A stretch of 9,751 bases of DNA from Candidatus Falkowiibacteriota bacterium (GCA_016208065.1 JACQYU010000013.1:1-9751); one strand, 5' to 3'. Positions 1-6,465 are shown, counted from the stretch's first letter. Notes: generated from the letters alone by a model not told the origin. Made by a program: numbers and translations.

Positions 1-357
1 AACCCCGATTAAACCCGAAGCGACTAAGTGCCTTAAATGCGGTTCTACCTGTTCAATTATGTTAATAGCAATCGGATAATCAATATCCGACGGATTAAAA
101 TAAATTACCTCGTTAACCCGGCCTGAAGGAATATATTCAATAATTTTTTCCGCCAAATCGCCATGAGGGTCAACCACCATAACGCCTTTTCCCGACCTAA
201 TATCATCAATGATCATATTTTCCAAAATAGTTGATTTGCCCATGCCGGTTTTACCAACCAAATACATATGGCGGCGGCGGTCATCGGTTTTAATGCCGAA
301 TTGCCTATATTGGTTGCGAAAATTAGTTTCCGCGAATACCGTTATTTCTTGTGGCAT
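1..357 (-). CDS. VirD4/TraG-like (DUF87-type) P-loop ATPase, N-terminal part
   Basis: This is the first 119 residues of a P-loop ATPase of the VirD4/TraG/DUF87 kind; the gene runs off the window at base 1. A Walker A motif, GKTGMGKST, lies at residues 35-43. It is followed by the segment VMVVDPHGDLAEKI, whose VDPHGD core is typical of conjugation-type coupling ATPases, and then by an R-V-N-E-V-I-Y-F-N-P-S-D stretch seen in the same family. Known members are hexameric motors that move DNA or protein at the membrane. The start at 357 gives MPQEITVFAETNF, a plausible short lead into the nucleotide-binding domain, but no Shine-Dalgarno sequence precedes it. It lies 18 nt after the split membrane-protein gene and is probably co-transcribed with it. 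In Patescibacteria this ATPase is often annotated as a type IV secretion protein; whether it serves conjugation, DNA uptake or another transfer process cannot be told here. Confidence 0.85.
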   Translation of the reverse strand, partial: MPQEITVFAETNFRNQYRQFGIKTDDRRRHMYLVGKTGMGKSTILENMIIDDIRSGKGVMVVDPHGDLAEKIIEYIPSGRVNEVIYFNPSDIDYPIAINIIEQVEPHLRHLVASGLIGV

Positions 358-375
358 AATATTAAATTTCAAATT

Positions 376-852
376 TTAAACTATTGGCAAATTATCCGGC
401 GGCAAACTTTTATCTTTGCCGTTAAGTTTAATTTCTTCTATTCTATCCGCTGAAGAAAAAATATTCTCAGTTTTAGCGGCAAAACCAAATTCCAAATCCT
501 TAGCTGTGCTTTCAATGCTTATTGGCAAACCGGCCGGCGGCTCGGCTTTTCTGCCCGGAGCCTTTTGAATTAACGGCGCCTTAACCGAAGCCTCAACCGG
601 AAAATGCCAAATTGAAGCTAACTCTTCAGTATTAAGAATATGGGGCAATCTGCCGCGAACATCGCTTCTGAATTTATAAGCTGCCATTAATTTTCTTTTT
701 CTGGTAATTACCCGATGTTTGCCGAAGATTATATCATAAGGCACTTTAGTCATGGTGCCGCCGCCCGAATCCGGCTTATAAGAATTCAAATCATTAAAAT
801 TAAACTGCTTCATATAGCCGGTAAAACCGTAAGACACTTTATTTTTATTCAT
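376..852 (-). CDS. C-terminal part of interrupted envelope protein (Patescibacteria family)
   Basis: A 158-residue reading frame that I recognise as the C-terminal part of a protein encoded upstream of VirD4-like ATPases in Patescibacteria. Diagnostic segments are LNTEELASIWHFPVE (residues 73-87) and KAPLIQKAPGRKAEPP (91-106), both highly conserved in that family as I remember it. No enzyme motif or membrane segment is visible; the last 50 residues are acidic and probably flexible. It is in the same frame as the ORF at 871-1839, separated only by a TAA and six sense codons (IEKKEI). The start chosen here, 852, has AAGGAA four bases upstream, which could support translational restart, although these bases also simply encode Lys-Lys-Glu. 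It may be a separate polypeptide after gene splitting, or the unread end of a gene with a nonsense mutation. Function unknown; location suggests partnership with the downstream ATPase. Confidence 0.75.
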   Translation of the reverse strand: MNKNKVSYGFTGYMKQFNFNDLNSYKPDSGGGTMTKVPYDIIFGKHRVITRKRKLMAAYKFRSDVRGRLPHILNTEELASIWHFPVEASVKAPLIQKAPGRKAEPPAGLPISIESTAKDLEFGFAAKTENIFSSADRIEEIKLNGKDKSLPPDNLPIV

Positions 853-870
853 TATTTCCTTTTTTTCTAT

Positions 871-1839
871 TTATATATATCTTATTTTAACGGCGAAACC
901 AATCTTGCTGACTTTTTCCTGAATTTCTTCAACCTGCTTCTTTTGCTTTGGTTTTAAATTCATCATCTTAAATTGCGGCTCTTTTTCCTCTGATTTGGAG
1001 GTTTCAATATCTCCCCATAGTTTATAAATCATTTCGCTAAAATTCCCCATTAAATTCACCAGCCCGTCAATAAATTTATCCACAAAATTATTTTTTTTCA
1101 CTTTTTCGCCGATAATCTTCTTTATTTCATCATCGCCTTTTTCCGTCCATTCGCCGCTAATCGGTATGGTTAAAATCTGATACCATAATTGCTCGCCCTT
1201 CTTCATACTGCCCATTAAATCCATTAAGACGGCCATCGGATCTTTATATTGGGTTTCCGGCTCGCCCATCTGATGCTCAAAGTGCTTATAAGTTTTAATT
1301 GGATAAACCGAATCTTTAACCAGCTTATATTCACTGCCGAAAATATCATATTCTTCATCGGGAAAATTAGTCGGCATGCCGGCAGTATAATCGTTGACTT
1401 CGGTAATTTCCGCGTCCGGATATTGGGAATAAATCGCCGCTTCTATTAAATTGCGATACTTTTGCGGCAGCCAAATTAAAAATTGGATATAACCGTCAAT
1501 ACTGATTATTTCAAAGCTAAAATAAAGCTGCCACTCGCCCAGCCACCATTTTTCATATAAATCCTTGCTGCTATGAGCGCCGGCCAGATAAGAAAAAATA
1601 TTTTCTACGGCCATGGGAGTTTGGGCATTGCCCCGCGGTATGTCAATCGCCAGCAAAACGGTTTTTTGCGAAGCTCCGTAAGTCAGGCGGATATACCTTA
1701 GCCAGACTTGGCAAACGCCCCAAATAAAAGTAATGGCGACCGGTATCCAGCCAACATAATAAAACAGCCTTAACAGCATTTGATCTGCCGGCAAATTTAA
1801 AAAATCCAATATTGGCTGTATGTTTATAACTATGTCCAT
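871..1839 (-). CDS. N-terminal part of interrupted envelope protein (Patescibacteria family)
   Basis: A 322-residue membrane protein, the N-terminal part of the family continued at 376-852. One clear membrane segment spans about residues 29-47. After it come IDIPRGNAQTP (65-75) and a soluble region with YPDAEITEV, YDIFGSEYKLVKDSVYPIKTY and a GEQLWYQILTIPI segment, a pattern I associate with proteins encoded just before VirD4-like ATPases in Patescibacteria. The C-terminus is lysine-rich and ends KIGFAVKIRYI at a TAA (871-873), where homologues as I recall them continue (Y-I-A-K-K-E...). I chose the ATG at 1839 (MDIVINIQPILDFL) because it gives a normal family N-terminus; the longer start at 1920 would add 27 poorly hydrophobic residues and would lie upstream of the predicted promoter. 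No good Shine-Dalgarno precedes either. Biochemical function unknown; a membrane anchor or platform for the ATPase is inference. Confidence 0.78.
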   Translation of the reverse strand: MDIVINIQPILDFLNLPADQMLLRLFYYVGWIPVAITFIWGVCQVWLRYIRLTYGASQKTVLLAIDIPRGNAQTPMAVENIFSYLAGAHSSKDLYEKWWLGEWQLYFSFEIISIDGYIQFLIWLPQKYRNLIEAAIYSQYPDAEITEVNDYTAGMPTNFPDEEYDIFGSEYKLVKDSVYPIKTYKHFEHQMGEPETQYKDPMAVLMDLMGSMKKGEQLWYQILTIPISGEWTEKGDDEIKKIIGEKVKKNNFVDKFIDGLVNLMGNFSEMIYKLWGDIETSKSEEKEPQFKMMNLKPKQKKQVEEIQEKVSKIGFAVKIRYI

Positions 1840-1870
1840 AATTAATAAAATGGTTTTATTTTCCTCTATT

Positions 1871-1900
1871 ATTTTACCATATTTACCCCGATTCTGCCAA
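1871..1900 (-). promoter_or_regulatory. Predicted sigma-70-type promoter for the membrane protein/ATPase genes
   Basis: On the minus strand a -35 box TTGGCA (1895-1900) is followed after 18 bases by a -10 box TAAAAT (1871-1876). Transcription would begin near 1864, about 25 bases before the ATG at 1839. It sits just after the terminator of the preceding gene, where a new transcription unit must begin. Prediction from consensus only. Confidence 0.5.
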
Positions 1901-1934
1901 ATAGCCCCGCATCCATCCATAGGTTGGCGAATTA

Positions 1935-1988
1935 AAAAAGCGGATTTAATTCAGCCGGTATCTATCGGTTGAATTAAATGCGCTTTTT
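1935..1988 (-). terminator. Rho-independent terminator of the sigma-like gene
   Basis: A long stem pairs bases 1935-1953 with 1970-1988, with a single G-G mismatch at 1943/1980. A further C-C-G/C-G-G helix (1955-1957 with 1966-1968) lies inside it. On the minus strand the stem ends in GCTTTTTT, a typical U-run. It lies about 40 bases after the stop at 2026. The outer stem is symmetrical (A-run on one side, T-run on the other), so it could also stop transcription from the other strand, although no plus-strand gene is present. Confidence 0.85.
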
Positions 1989-2025
1989 ATAAAAAAACTC
2001 ATTGATTTTTTATTTTTATTTTAAT

Positions 2026-3264
2026 TTATTCCGCGGCCGAATTATTGTTTTTTATTTTATATTTACCGTCATCAACAATTTCAAATTTATCGCGATTCAT
2101 TAAAGCTAAATTTATAGTAGCTTTTTTAACCATCCTTTGCCCTAAAACTTTATTAATAATCTCTTCACGGCTTAAAGATCGGCCCGAGTCAATCATAATC
2201 TTTTCAATTACATCAACAACCGTGCCTTTTTGATAACCCCATTCTTTAAGCCCATAAAGGCCGCGGCCGACTAAAATATATTTTTCATCCAGAATCAATT
2301 CATTATGCACCGTAGCCGCGTTAGCTTTCTTCTTATCAAAACTTATTTGATTTATTTTTTCGTCAATCTCGGCAAAATGCATCGGTTTGCCGCTGTTTTT
2401 TAAAATCAAATAAATTTTATCATTAATTGTTTTTGGCTTAATCTCGCGCCAGTCATTTATGCCCCAAAAACCGAATTTATTTTGCTCAATTTTTTTAGCG
2501 GCCTGCAATATTGAATAAATAACTTTATTGCCGTTAATAACATCAAATTTTTCCTTAAATAACTCGCTATTTAAGATTCCGGAAATGTCTAAATTGCCCG
2601 CCGGGCTGAATTTTTCTTCATTGCCTTTATAGGTTGGGAGCTCTTTTGATAAATTTACCAACTCTTCGGTAGCGAATATCTTTTTAATTTCTTGTATTTT
2701 TTCCAAAAGCTCTTTGGCTAAAGCTTCTAAATGCTCGAGCGACTGATATTTTAATTTAAAAGATTCCTTAAAACACTCGGAATCGCCTATGGCCTCAAAT
2801 TCATCGCGCAATAATTTAGATATTAAAAAATCAAAATGGCACTTGTGTTTTATTTCACTGTCGCCGCTTTTTCCGCCGCCGATGGAAAAATTAACTAAAT
2901 TATTAAATAAATATTCCCTTTCCATAAGCCCGCCATGCTCTTCCAGCAAATTGATTATAATATTTTTTAAACCGCTTAAATAATTATCTAAGTTTTCAAG
3001 CTGCCTTAACCTTTTGATGCTGGAAGTTTCGATCTGCCTAATGCGCTCCCTGGTTAATTTATGGATTTTGCCGATTTCCTCAAGGGTTTCTTTTTTATTT
3101 CCGCCAAGGCCAAAGCGCCTAGTTAAAACATCGCGCTCCCTTTCATCAAGTTCGCCGAATAAATTAGTAATTATTTCAACGGCATCAAGCTTGGCAACTT
3201 CCTCGGCCTGATGATTGTTAATTATTTGATCTAAAATAGATTTATTATCATTTTCCATTTCCAT
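2026..3264 (-). CDS. Sigma-70 region 4 / HARE-HTH domain protein, probable transcription regulator
   Basis: A 412-residue protein with a near-consensus sigma-70 region 4 at its N-terminus (about residues 38-92): RERDVLTRRFGLGG, TLEEIGK and then TRERIRQIE, the -35 recognition helix of primary sigma factors. The C-terminus holds two winged-helix units resembling HARE-HTH domains (about 278-341 with ILKNSGKPMHFAEI and LVGRGLYGLKEWG, and 345-404 with DSGRSLSREEIINKV), the fold also found in the delta subunit of RNA polymerase. The 180 residues between are charged, helical and unrecognised. There is no region 2, so it lacks the part that melts the -10 element and binds the core enzyme clamp, and it cannot act as an ordinary sigma factor. 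Similar architectures occur in Patescibacteria; their function is not established to my knowledge. It forms its own unit, with a promoter at 3393-3421 and a terminator at 1935-1988. ATGs at 3264 and 3258 are both possible starts; neither has a clear ribosome-binding site. Confidence 0.85.
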   Translation of the reverse strand: MEMENDNKSILDQIINNHQAEEVAKLDAVEIITNLFGELDERERDVLTRRFGLGGNKKETLEEIGKIHKLTRERIRQIETSSIKRLRQLENLDNYLSGLKNIIINLLEEHGGLMEREYLFNNLVNFSIGGGKSGDSEIKHKCHFDFLISKLLRDEFEAIGDSECFKESFKLKYQSLEHLEALAKELLEKIQEIKKIFATEELVNLSKELPTYKGNEEKFSPAGNLDISGILNSELFKEKFDVINGNKVIYSILQAAKKIEQNKFGFWGINDWREIKPKTINDKIYLILKNSGKPMHFAEIDEKINQISFDKKKANAATVHNELILDEKYILVGRGLYGLKEWGYQKGTVVDVIEKIMIDSGRSLSREEIINKVLGQRMVKKATINLALMNRDKFEIVDDGKYKIKNNNSAAE

Positions 3265-3392
3265 AAAATTAATTTTCCCGCCTTATTTTTTAAAGGCAGA
3301 AATAAAAATTGGATTAATATCTCCTTTTGAAAATATATTAAACAAGACTATCTAGTTTTTGTCTATATTTTATGTATATATTTTATGGCAAT

Positions 3393-3421
3393 ATATTAAC
3401 ATATTTATTTTTATAAGTCAA
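3393..3421 (-). promoter_or_regulatory. Predicted strong sigma-70 promoter of the sigma-like gene
   Basis: On the minus strand TTGACT (3416-3421) and TAATAT (3393-3398) are separated by exactly 17 bases, close to the sigma-70 consensus. It lies directly after the murB terminator. The expected start site near 3386 leaves a leader of about 120 nt before the ATG at 3264. Within that leader are an imperfect dyad ACAAGACTA/TAGTTTTTGT (plus-strand 3342-3362), an unused AAGGAG sequence (near 3321-3326) and a small GCCTT/AAGGC hairpin just before the gene. No further gene is visible between 3265 and 3495. Confidence 0.65.
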
Positions 3422-3442
3422 GGGTTTTAAAATAATATAAAT

Positions 3443-3466
3443 AAAAAAGGCTAAAATTAGCCTTAA
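3443..3466 (-). terminator. Rho-independent terminator after murB-like gene
   Basis: A perfect inverted repeat AAGGCTA/TAGCCTT (3447-3453 with 3458-3464) with a four-base loop is followed on the minus strand by six T residues (3443-3448 overlap the stem foot) and more AT-rich sequence. It lies about 30 bases after the murB stop at 3496 and just before the next promoter, so it closes the mreB-mreC-murB unit. Confidence 0.85.
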
Positions 3467-3495
3467 ATATTTTAAATATAAATGACAATTTAATT

Positions 3496-4290
3496 TTAAA
3501 AATATTGAATTTCTTCTTCCAGATTAATTTTATATTTCTGTTTTATTTTTATTTTTATAAAATTTATAAGCTTAACAACATCTTTGGCTTCCGCTTTGCC
3601 CGTGTTTACTATGAAATTGGCATGTTTTTTACTAATCTTGGCCCCTCCCACGGTTTTTCCTTTAAGCCCGATCTGATCAATTAAATAACCAACGCTTATT
3701 TTGCCTCCCCTAATCAAGCCTTTGGCCATTAAACTTTCGGCTAATTTCCTATTTTGTTTTATAGCTTTCTTGTATTCCAAATTTTTAAAAACACAGCCGG
3801 CGCTTGGCTCTTTAGGTTTAGATTTAAAGCGGTGATTAAAATTTTTCTGGCCTAAATCTTTTATCTCTTCAATCACGCCCTTGGCCAATTTCAGCTTAAC
3901 CCCAACGATTAATAAATTATTTCTTTTTTTAAACACCGAGCTGTGATAGCTAAAACCGCAGGCCCTATTATTTAGTTTTATAAACTTTTTTTTAATTAAC
4001 AGTTTAGTTAAGCTCGTGCCAGTCCAGCAAGTTATATAATTTTTATTGATAGTATAATGTTCGCCGGAAATTTTTAAAACCAAGCCTTTAATTTTTTTCT
4101 TAACAATTAAAATATTGCTGCCGCCAGCTAAAATAGCCAAAGGCAATTTCTTGGCCTTGGCCCAAGCTATGGCCTCCATAAGCTCCTTCTTATTTTTTAT
4201 AATCATAAAAAATTCAGCTCGTCCGCCAATGCGAAAAGTCGTAAACGGCGTCAAATCAAAATTTTTTTGAATCAAGCTCCCCATAAACAT
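3496..4290 (-). CDS. murB: MurB-like UDP-N-acetylenolpyruvoylglucosamine reductase, internally deleted
   Basis: MurB reduces UDP-GlcNAc-enolpyruvate to UDP-MurNAc with NADPH and FAD in peptidoglycan precursor synthesis. This 264-residue homologue keeps the N-terminal FAD-binding portion (FTTFRIGG at 16-23, LAGGSNILI at 54-62) and the C-terminal substrate domain (EPSAGCVFKN 161-170, LIDQIGLKGKTVGGAKISKKHANFIVNTG around 203-231, and the final Glu in EEEIQYF). Between GTSLTKLLIKKKFI (91-104) and CGFSYHSSVFKK (111-122) about 50 residues found in normal MurB are missing, including the glycine-rich G-I-P-G-T-x-G-G loop and N-A-G-A-[YF]-G segment. The usual Y-R pair, with catalytic Arg, reads Y-H here, and the usual catalytic Ser position is Cys166. 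The frame is otherwise intact. It may be a decaying gene, a repurposed flavoprotein-like protein or an assembly error. It lies 38 nt after mreC. Starts at 4290 and 4284 are both possible. Confidence 0.82.
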   Translation of the reverse strand: MFMGSLIQKNFDLTPFTTFRIGGRAEFFMIIKNKKELMEAIAWAKAKKLPLAILAGGSNILIVKKKIKGLVLKISGEHYTINKNYITCWTGTSLTKLLIKKKFIKLNNRACGFSYHSSVFKKRNNLLIVGVKLKLAKGVIEEIKDLGQKNFNHRFKSKPKEPSAGCVFKNLEYKKAIKQNRKLAESLMAKGLIRGGKISVGYLIDQIGLKGKTVGGAKISKKHANFIVNTGKAEAKDVVKLINFIKIKIKQKYKINLEEEIQYF

Positions 4291-4328
4291 ATAAAATGTA
4301 ATCGTTTCGCTTTGGAAACTTTAATAAG

Positions 4329-5162
4329 CTACGGTAATAAGATAGAAACAATAGATAGAATATCCAAATCAACCGATGGCTCAATCGTGGCCGTTTGCCA
4401 AACTTCATTATTTTCTTTATTGACTTCGCTTACCCGGCCGATTATTAAGCCTCGCGGTATATTTTGCTCTAGGCCCGACGTTGCCACGATATCGCCGGTT
4501 TTAATATTTTCCGTCTGGGGTATAAAATTCATTTTGATAGTTAAGCCAAGCTCTCCCGAGACAATGCCGGAGGTTTTATTTTCTCCGAAAATTGATGCTG
4601 CGATTTTGCTGTTTTTATTAGTTGTTAAATAAACTTCCGCAATATGTTCTTTAATACCGGCTATTTTTCCGATAATAACTCCCTCGCTTGAAGTGCCGTA
4701 AGCTCGGGAACTAACTACCGCCAAGCCGGGGAATAAACCGTCCTTAGAGCCCTTGTCAATAACAACCGACTGATTTTCTTCGCTATTTCCTCCGGTTAAT
4801 TCACCGCGAGAAATAATATTAGCCATTAAATAGCGCGGATTATCTTTATTTAAAAAATTCAAATGTTTTCTTAAGGTTGAGTTTTCTTCTTCCAAAAATC
4901 TTAATTTAATATTTTCAGCGGTTAACGAATTTATTTTTTCTTCGGCTTGTTTTAATTCGGCCGCTAAATCTTGTTCGGCCGCCCGCTCTAAATAAGTTTT
5001 GTTTATATTGCCGCTTAAATAATAAAAACCGCCGAATATCGGCTTAAGGCTCTGGTTTAAAAAAGATTCAAGCGGATTTAACAGCTTGGCATAATGCAAA
5101 AAAATAAGCAGCAAAATTACTGAGAATATTATTAAATATTTTTTAACATTTAATTTCAGCAT
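4329..5162 (-). CDS. mreC: Rod shape-determining protein MreC
   Basis: MreC is a membrane-anchored, extracytoplasmic scaffold of the elongasome that links MreB filaments to cell-wall synthases. The 277-residue protein has the standard layout: a short cytoplasmic N-terminus, one membrane helix (about residues 8-24), a coiled coil (about 56-105, with EENSTLRKHLNF at its end) and a two-lobed beta domain (about 110-275). The beta domain carries VVIDKGSKDGLFPGLAVVS, VYLTTNKNSKIAA, GIVSGELG and the closing GDIVATSGLEQNIPRGLIIGRV motif, all characteristic of MreC. Length is normal. It follows mreB, as in most rod-shaped bacteria, but after a repeat-filled spacer of 142 nt rather than an overlap. No Shine-Dalgarno is visible before the ATG. 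No MreD, RodA or PBP2 gene follows; murB comes next. Confidence 0.95.
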   Translation of the reverse strand: MLKLNVKKYLIIFSVILLLIFLHYAKLLNPLESFLNQSLKPIFGGFYYLSGNINKTYLERAAEQDLAAELKQAEEKINSLTAENIKLRFLEEENSTLRKHLNFLNKDNPRYLMANIISRGELTGGNSEENQSVVIDKGSKDGLFPGLAVVSSRAYGTSSEGVIIGKIAGIKEHIAEVYLTTNKNSKIAASIFGENKTSGIVSGELGLTIKMNFIPQTENIKTGDIVATSGLEQNIPRGLIIGRVSEVNKENNEVWQTATIEPSVDLDILSIVSILLP

Positions 5163-5230
5163 AATATGCTTTGATGTTAATTAATTTCTAATTTTCAATG
5201 ATCAATTTACAATTTTCAAACAATGATTTA

Positions 5231-5261
5231 ATTTTCAATTCTACAATTTAAAATTGAAAAT
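5231..5261. repeat. Inverted repeat at centre of the mreB-mreC spacer
   Basis: ATTTTCAATT (5231-5240) is the exact reverse complement of AATTGAAAAT (5252-5261), separated by 11 bases. It marks the switch from TTTTCAA-type units on the left (5192, 5213, 5232) to TTGAAAA-type units on the right. The whole spacer could therefore fold in the mreB-mreC transcript into a long A-U hairpin. It might act as a weak terminator, an RNA processing or stability element, or a remnant of a small repeat element; the sequence does not decide. Confidence 0.7.
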
Positions 5262-5264
5262 ACA

Positions 5265-5299
5265 TTGAAAATTGAAAATTGAAAATTGAAAATTGAAAA
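5265..5299. repeat. Heptad tandem repeat, five perfect TTGAAAA units
   Basis: Five consecutive perfect copies of the 7-base unit TTGAAAA occupy 5265-5299, and a sixth copy stands at 5254-5260. The array ends five bases after the mreB stop codon. Three inverted copies (TTTTCAA at 5192-5198, 5213-5219 and 5232-5238) lie on the mreC side. Such an array is likely to change length by replication slippage. It lies entirely in the 142-nt spacer and touches no coding sequence. Confidence 0.9.
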
Positions 5300-5304
5300 T
5301 TCCT

Positions 5305-6348
5305 CTAGTATTCTTCCGTGGCCGGCGAGAGCACTTTGGCCAGCAGAACCGGATCGGCCAAGAGTATGCCGGTTCCCCTGACTACGCAGGTCAAAGGATC
5401 TTCGGCCACTCTTACCGGAATTTTAGTGGCCTGGGCGATTTCTTTATCCAAACCGCGCAGCAAAGCTCCGCCGCCGGTTAAAACAATGCCATGTTCATAA
5501 ATATCAGATACCAGCTCAGGCGGCGTAGTTTCCAAAGTTATTTTTATATTTTCTATAATTTGCCTGATAACGCGTTGCATAGCCTCTCTAACCTGGCCAT
5601 CCGTTATCATTACTTCTTTAGGCAAGCCATTGATCAAATCTCGGCCGCGAAGCGGCATTTCCATCGACTCTTTTAAAAGTGAGGCTGAACCGATTCTAAT
5701 TTTTATATTTTCCGCCACTTGCTCGCCGATTAAAATATTAAATTCTTCGCGCACATATTGAATTATATCATTATCTAAAGCATTGCCGGCCAAACGCAAA
5801 GTTTTCCAGGTAACTACTCCGCCCAAAGAAATAACCGAAATTTCAGTCGTGCCGCCGCCGATATCAACTACCATAGTGGCTTGGGGCCCGGTAACGTCAA
5901 GGCGAGTGCCTACGGCCGCGGCCATGGATTGCTCAATTAAAAAAACTTCGCGCGCTCCAGCCGATTTAGCCGCGTCTTCAACCGCTTTTTTTTCTACTTC
6001 GGTAATATCCAAAGGAATGCCGATAACCACGCGCGGCCTAGGCACTAAAGTAAAATGCTCGGCATGCACTTTATCAATAAAATATTTAAGCATTTTTTCC
6101 GTAACTTCAAAGTCGGAAATCACGCCGTCCACCAAAGGCTTGATCGCTTGGATGTGGGGCGGAGTTTTACCAAGCATTTTTTTAGCTTCCGCGCCCACGC
6201 ATAAAATTTCATCAGTGCGCATATTTACCGCCACCACCGAAGGTTCGTTGATAACAATCCCCTTGTCCGGCGTATAAACCAAGGTATTGGTCGTTCCCAA
6301 GTCAATCCCCAAATCTTTAGAAAATTTTCCAAAAAATTTATTAAGCAT
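5305..6348 (-). CDS. mreB: Rod shape-determining protein MreB (actin homologue)
   Basis: MreB is the bacterial actin that polymerises on the inner membrane face and directs lateral wall synthesis. The 347-residue product is full length and shows all actin-fold ATPase motifs: phosphate 1 GIDLGTTNT (14-22), the connect/IEQSMAAAVG region (138-147), phosphate 2 DIGGGTTE (162-169) and the adenosine motif GIVLTGGGALLRGL (287-300). The C-terminus PVRVAEDPLTCVVRGTG (311-327) is typical. The N-terminal FFGKFSKD could form a short membrane-contacting amphipathic helix (inference). It heads the mreB-mreC-murB unit behind a predicted promoter at 6379-6408. The expected transcript start is only about 25 bases before the ATG, and the GAGGGG near that start is too far from the ATG to be an ordinary Shine-Dalgarno. 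The heptad-repeat spacer begins right after its TAG. Confidence 0.97.
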   Translation of the reverse strand: MLNKFFGKFSKDLGIDLGTTNTLVYTPDKGIVINEPSVVAVNMRTDEILCVGAEAKKMLGKTPPHIQAIKPLVDGVISDFEVTEKMLKYFIDKVHAEHFTLVPRPRVVIGIPLDITEVEKKAVEDAAKSAGAREVFLIEQSMAAAVGTRLDVTGPQATMVVDIGGGTTEISVISLGGVVTWKTLRLAGNALDNDIIQYVREEFNILIGEQVAENIKIRIGSASLLKESMEMPLRGRDLINGLPKEVMITDGQVREAMQRVIRQIIENIKITLETTPPELVSDIYEHGIVLTGGGALLRGLDKEIAQATKIPVRVAEDPLTCVVRGTGILLADPVLLAKVLSPATEEY

Positions 6349-6378
6349 TATGTTAGATTTATAATTTATTACCCCTCA

Positions 6379-6408
6379 AGTTTACCTTAAAAATAAGCCT
6401 TTTGTCAA
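6379..6408 (-). promoter_or_regulatory. Predicted promoter of mreB
   Basis: On the minus strand a perfect -35 box TTGACA (6403-6408) is followed after 18 bases by TAAACT (6379-6384, four of six matches to the -10 consensus). The -35 box directly adjoins, and by a couple of bases overlaps, the T-run of the secDF terminator. The predicted start near 6372 gives a very short leader before the ATG at 6348. Confidence 0.55.
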
Positions 6409-6442
6409 AAAACGGCCGCTTGTAAAAATGCGCCCGCTTTTT
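6407..6442 (-). terminator. Rho-independent terminator after secF
   Basis: Bases 6407-6419 pair with 6430-6442 around a 10-base loop. The stem has a GC core (CGG-x-CGC with one central mismatch), one wobble and an outer A/T run. On the minus strand it ends in six T residues. It lies 23 bases after the secF stop, separating the secDF unit from mreB. Confidence 0.85.
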
Positions 6443-6465
6443 AAAATAATTGCTTTATTTTAAGC

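Noticed and set aside
860..873. Programmed slippage on the seven-A run as a way around the TAA
   Set aside because: The run lies downstream of the stop in the reading direction and the two ORFs are already in the same frame, so slippage there could not bypass the stop.
1840..1920. Longer start for the membrane protein at 1920
   Set aside because: It would add 27 residues without a signal or family match and would begin upstream of the predicted promoter; MDIVINIQPI at 1839 is the usual kind of N-terminus.
3286..3324. A short leader peptide upstream of the sigma-like gene, after AAGGAG
   Set aside because: The in-frame stretch would need an ATT start only two bases after the Shine-Dalgarno-like sequence; no ATG, GTG or TTG is suitably placed.
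4304..4319. Small GTTTC/GAAAC hairpin between mreC and murB
   Set aside because: Five base pairs with a six-base loop and no T-run; likely chance in a 38-nt spacer.
5192..5299. CRISPR-like array
   Set aside because: Units are 7 bases, tandem or irregularly spaced, with no unique spacers and no cas genes nearby.
268..6277. Plus-strand open frames such as 268-453, 4267-4632, 5783-6277 and others
   Set aside because: They lie opposite clearly conserved minus-strand genes (the ATPase Walker A region, mreC, mreB). Their translations show no recognisable family, being Ser/Ile/Phe-rich as expected for antisense frames.
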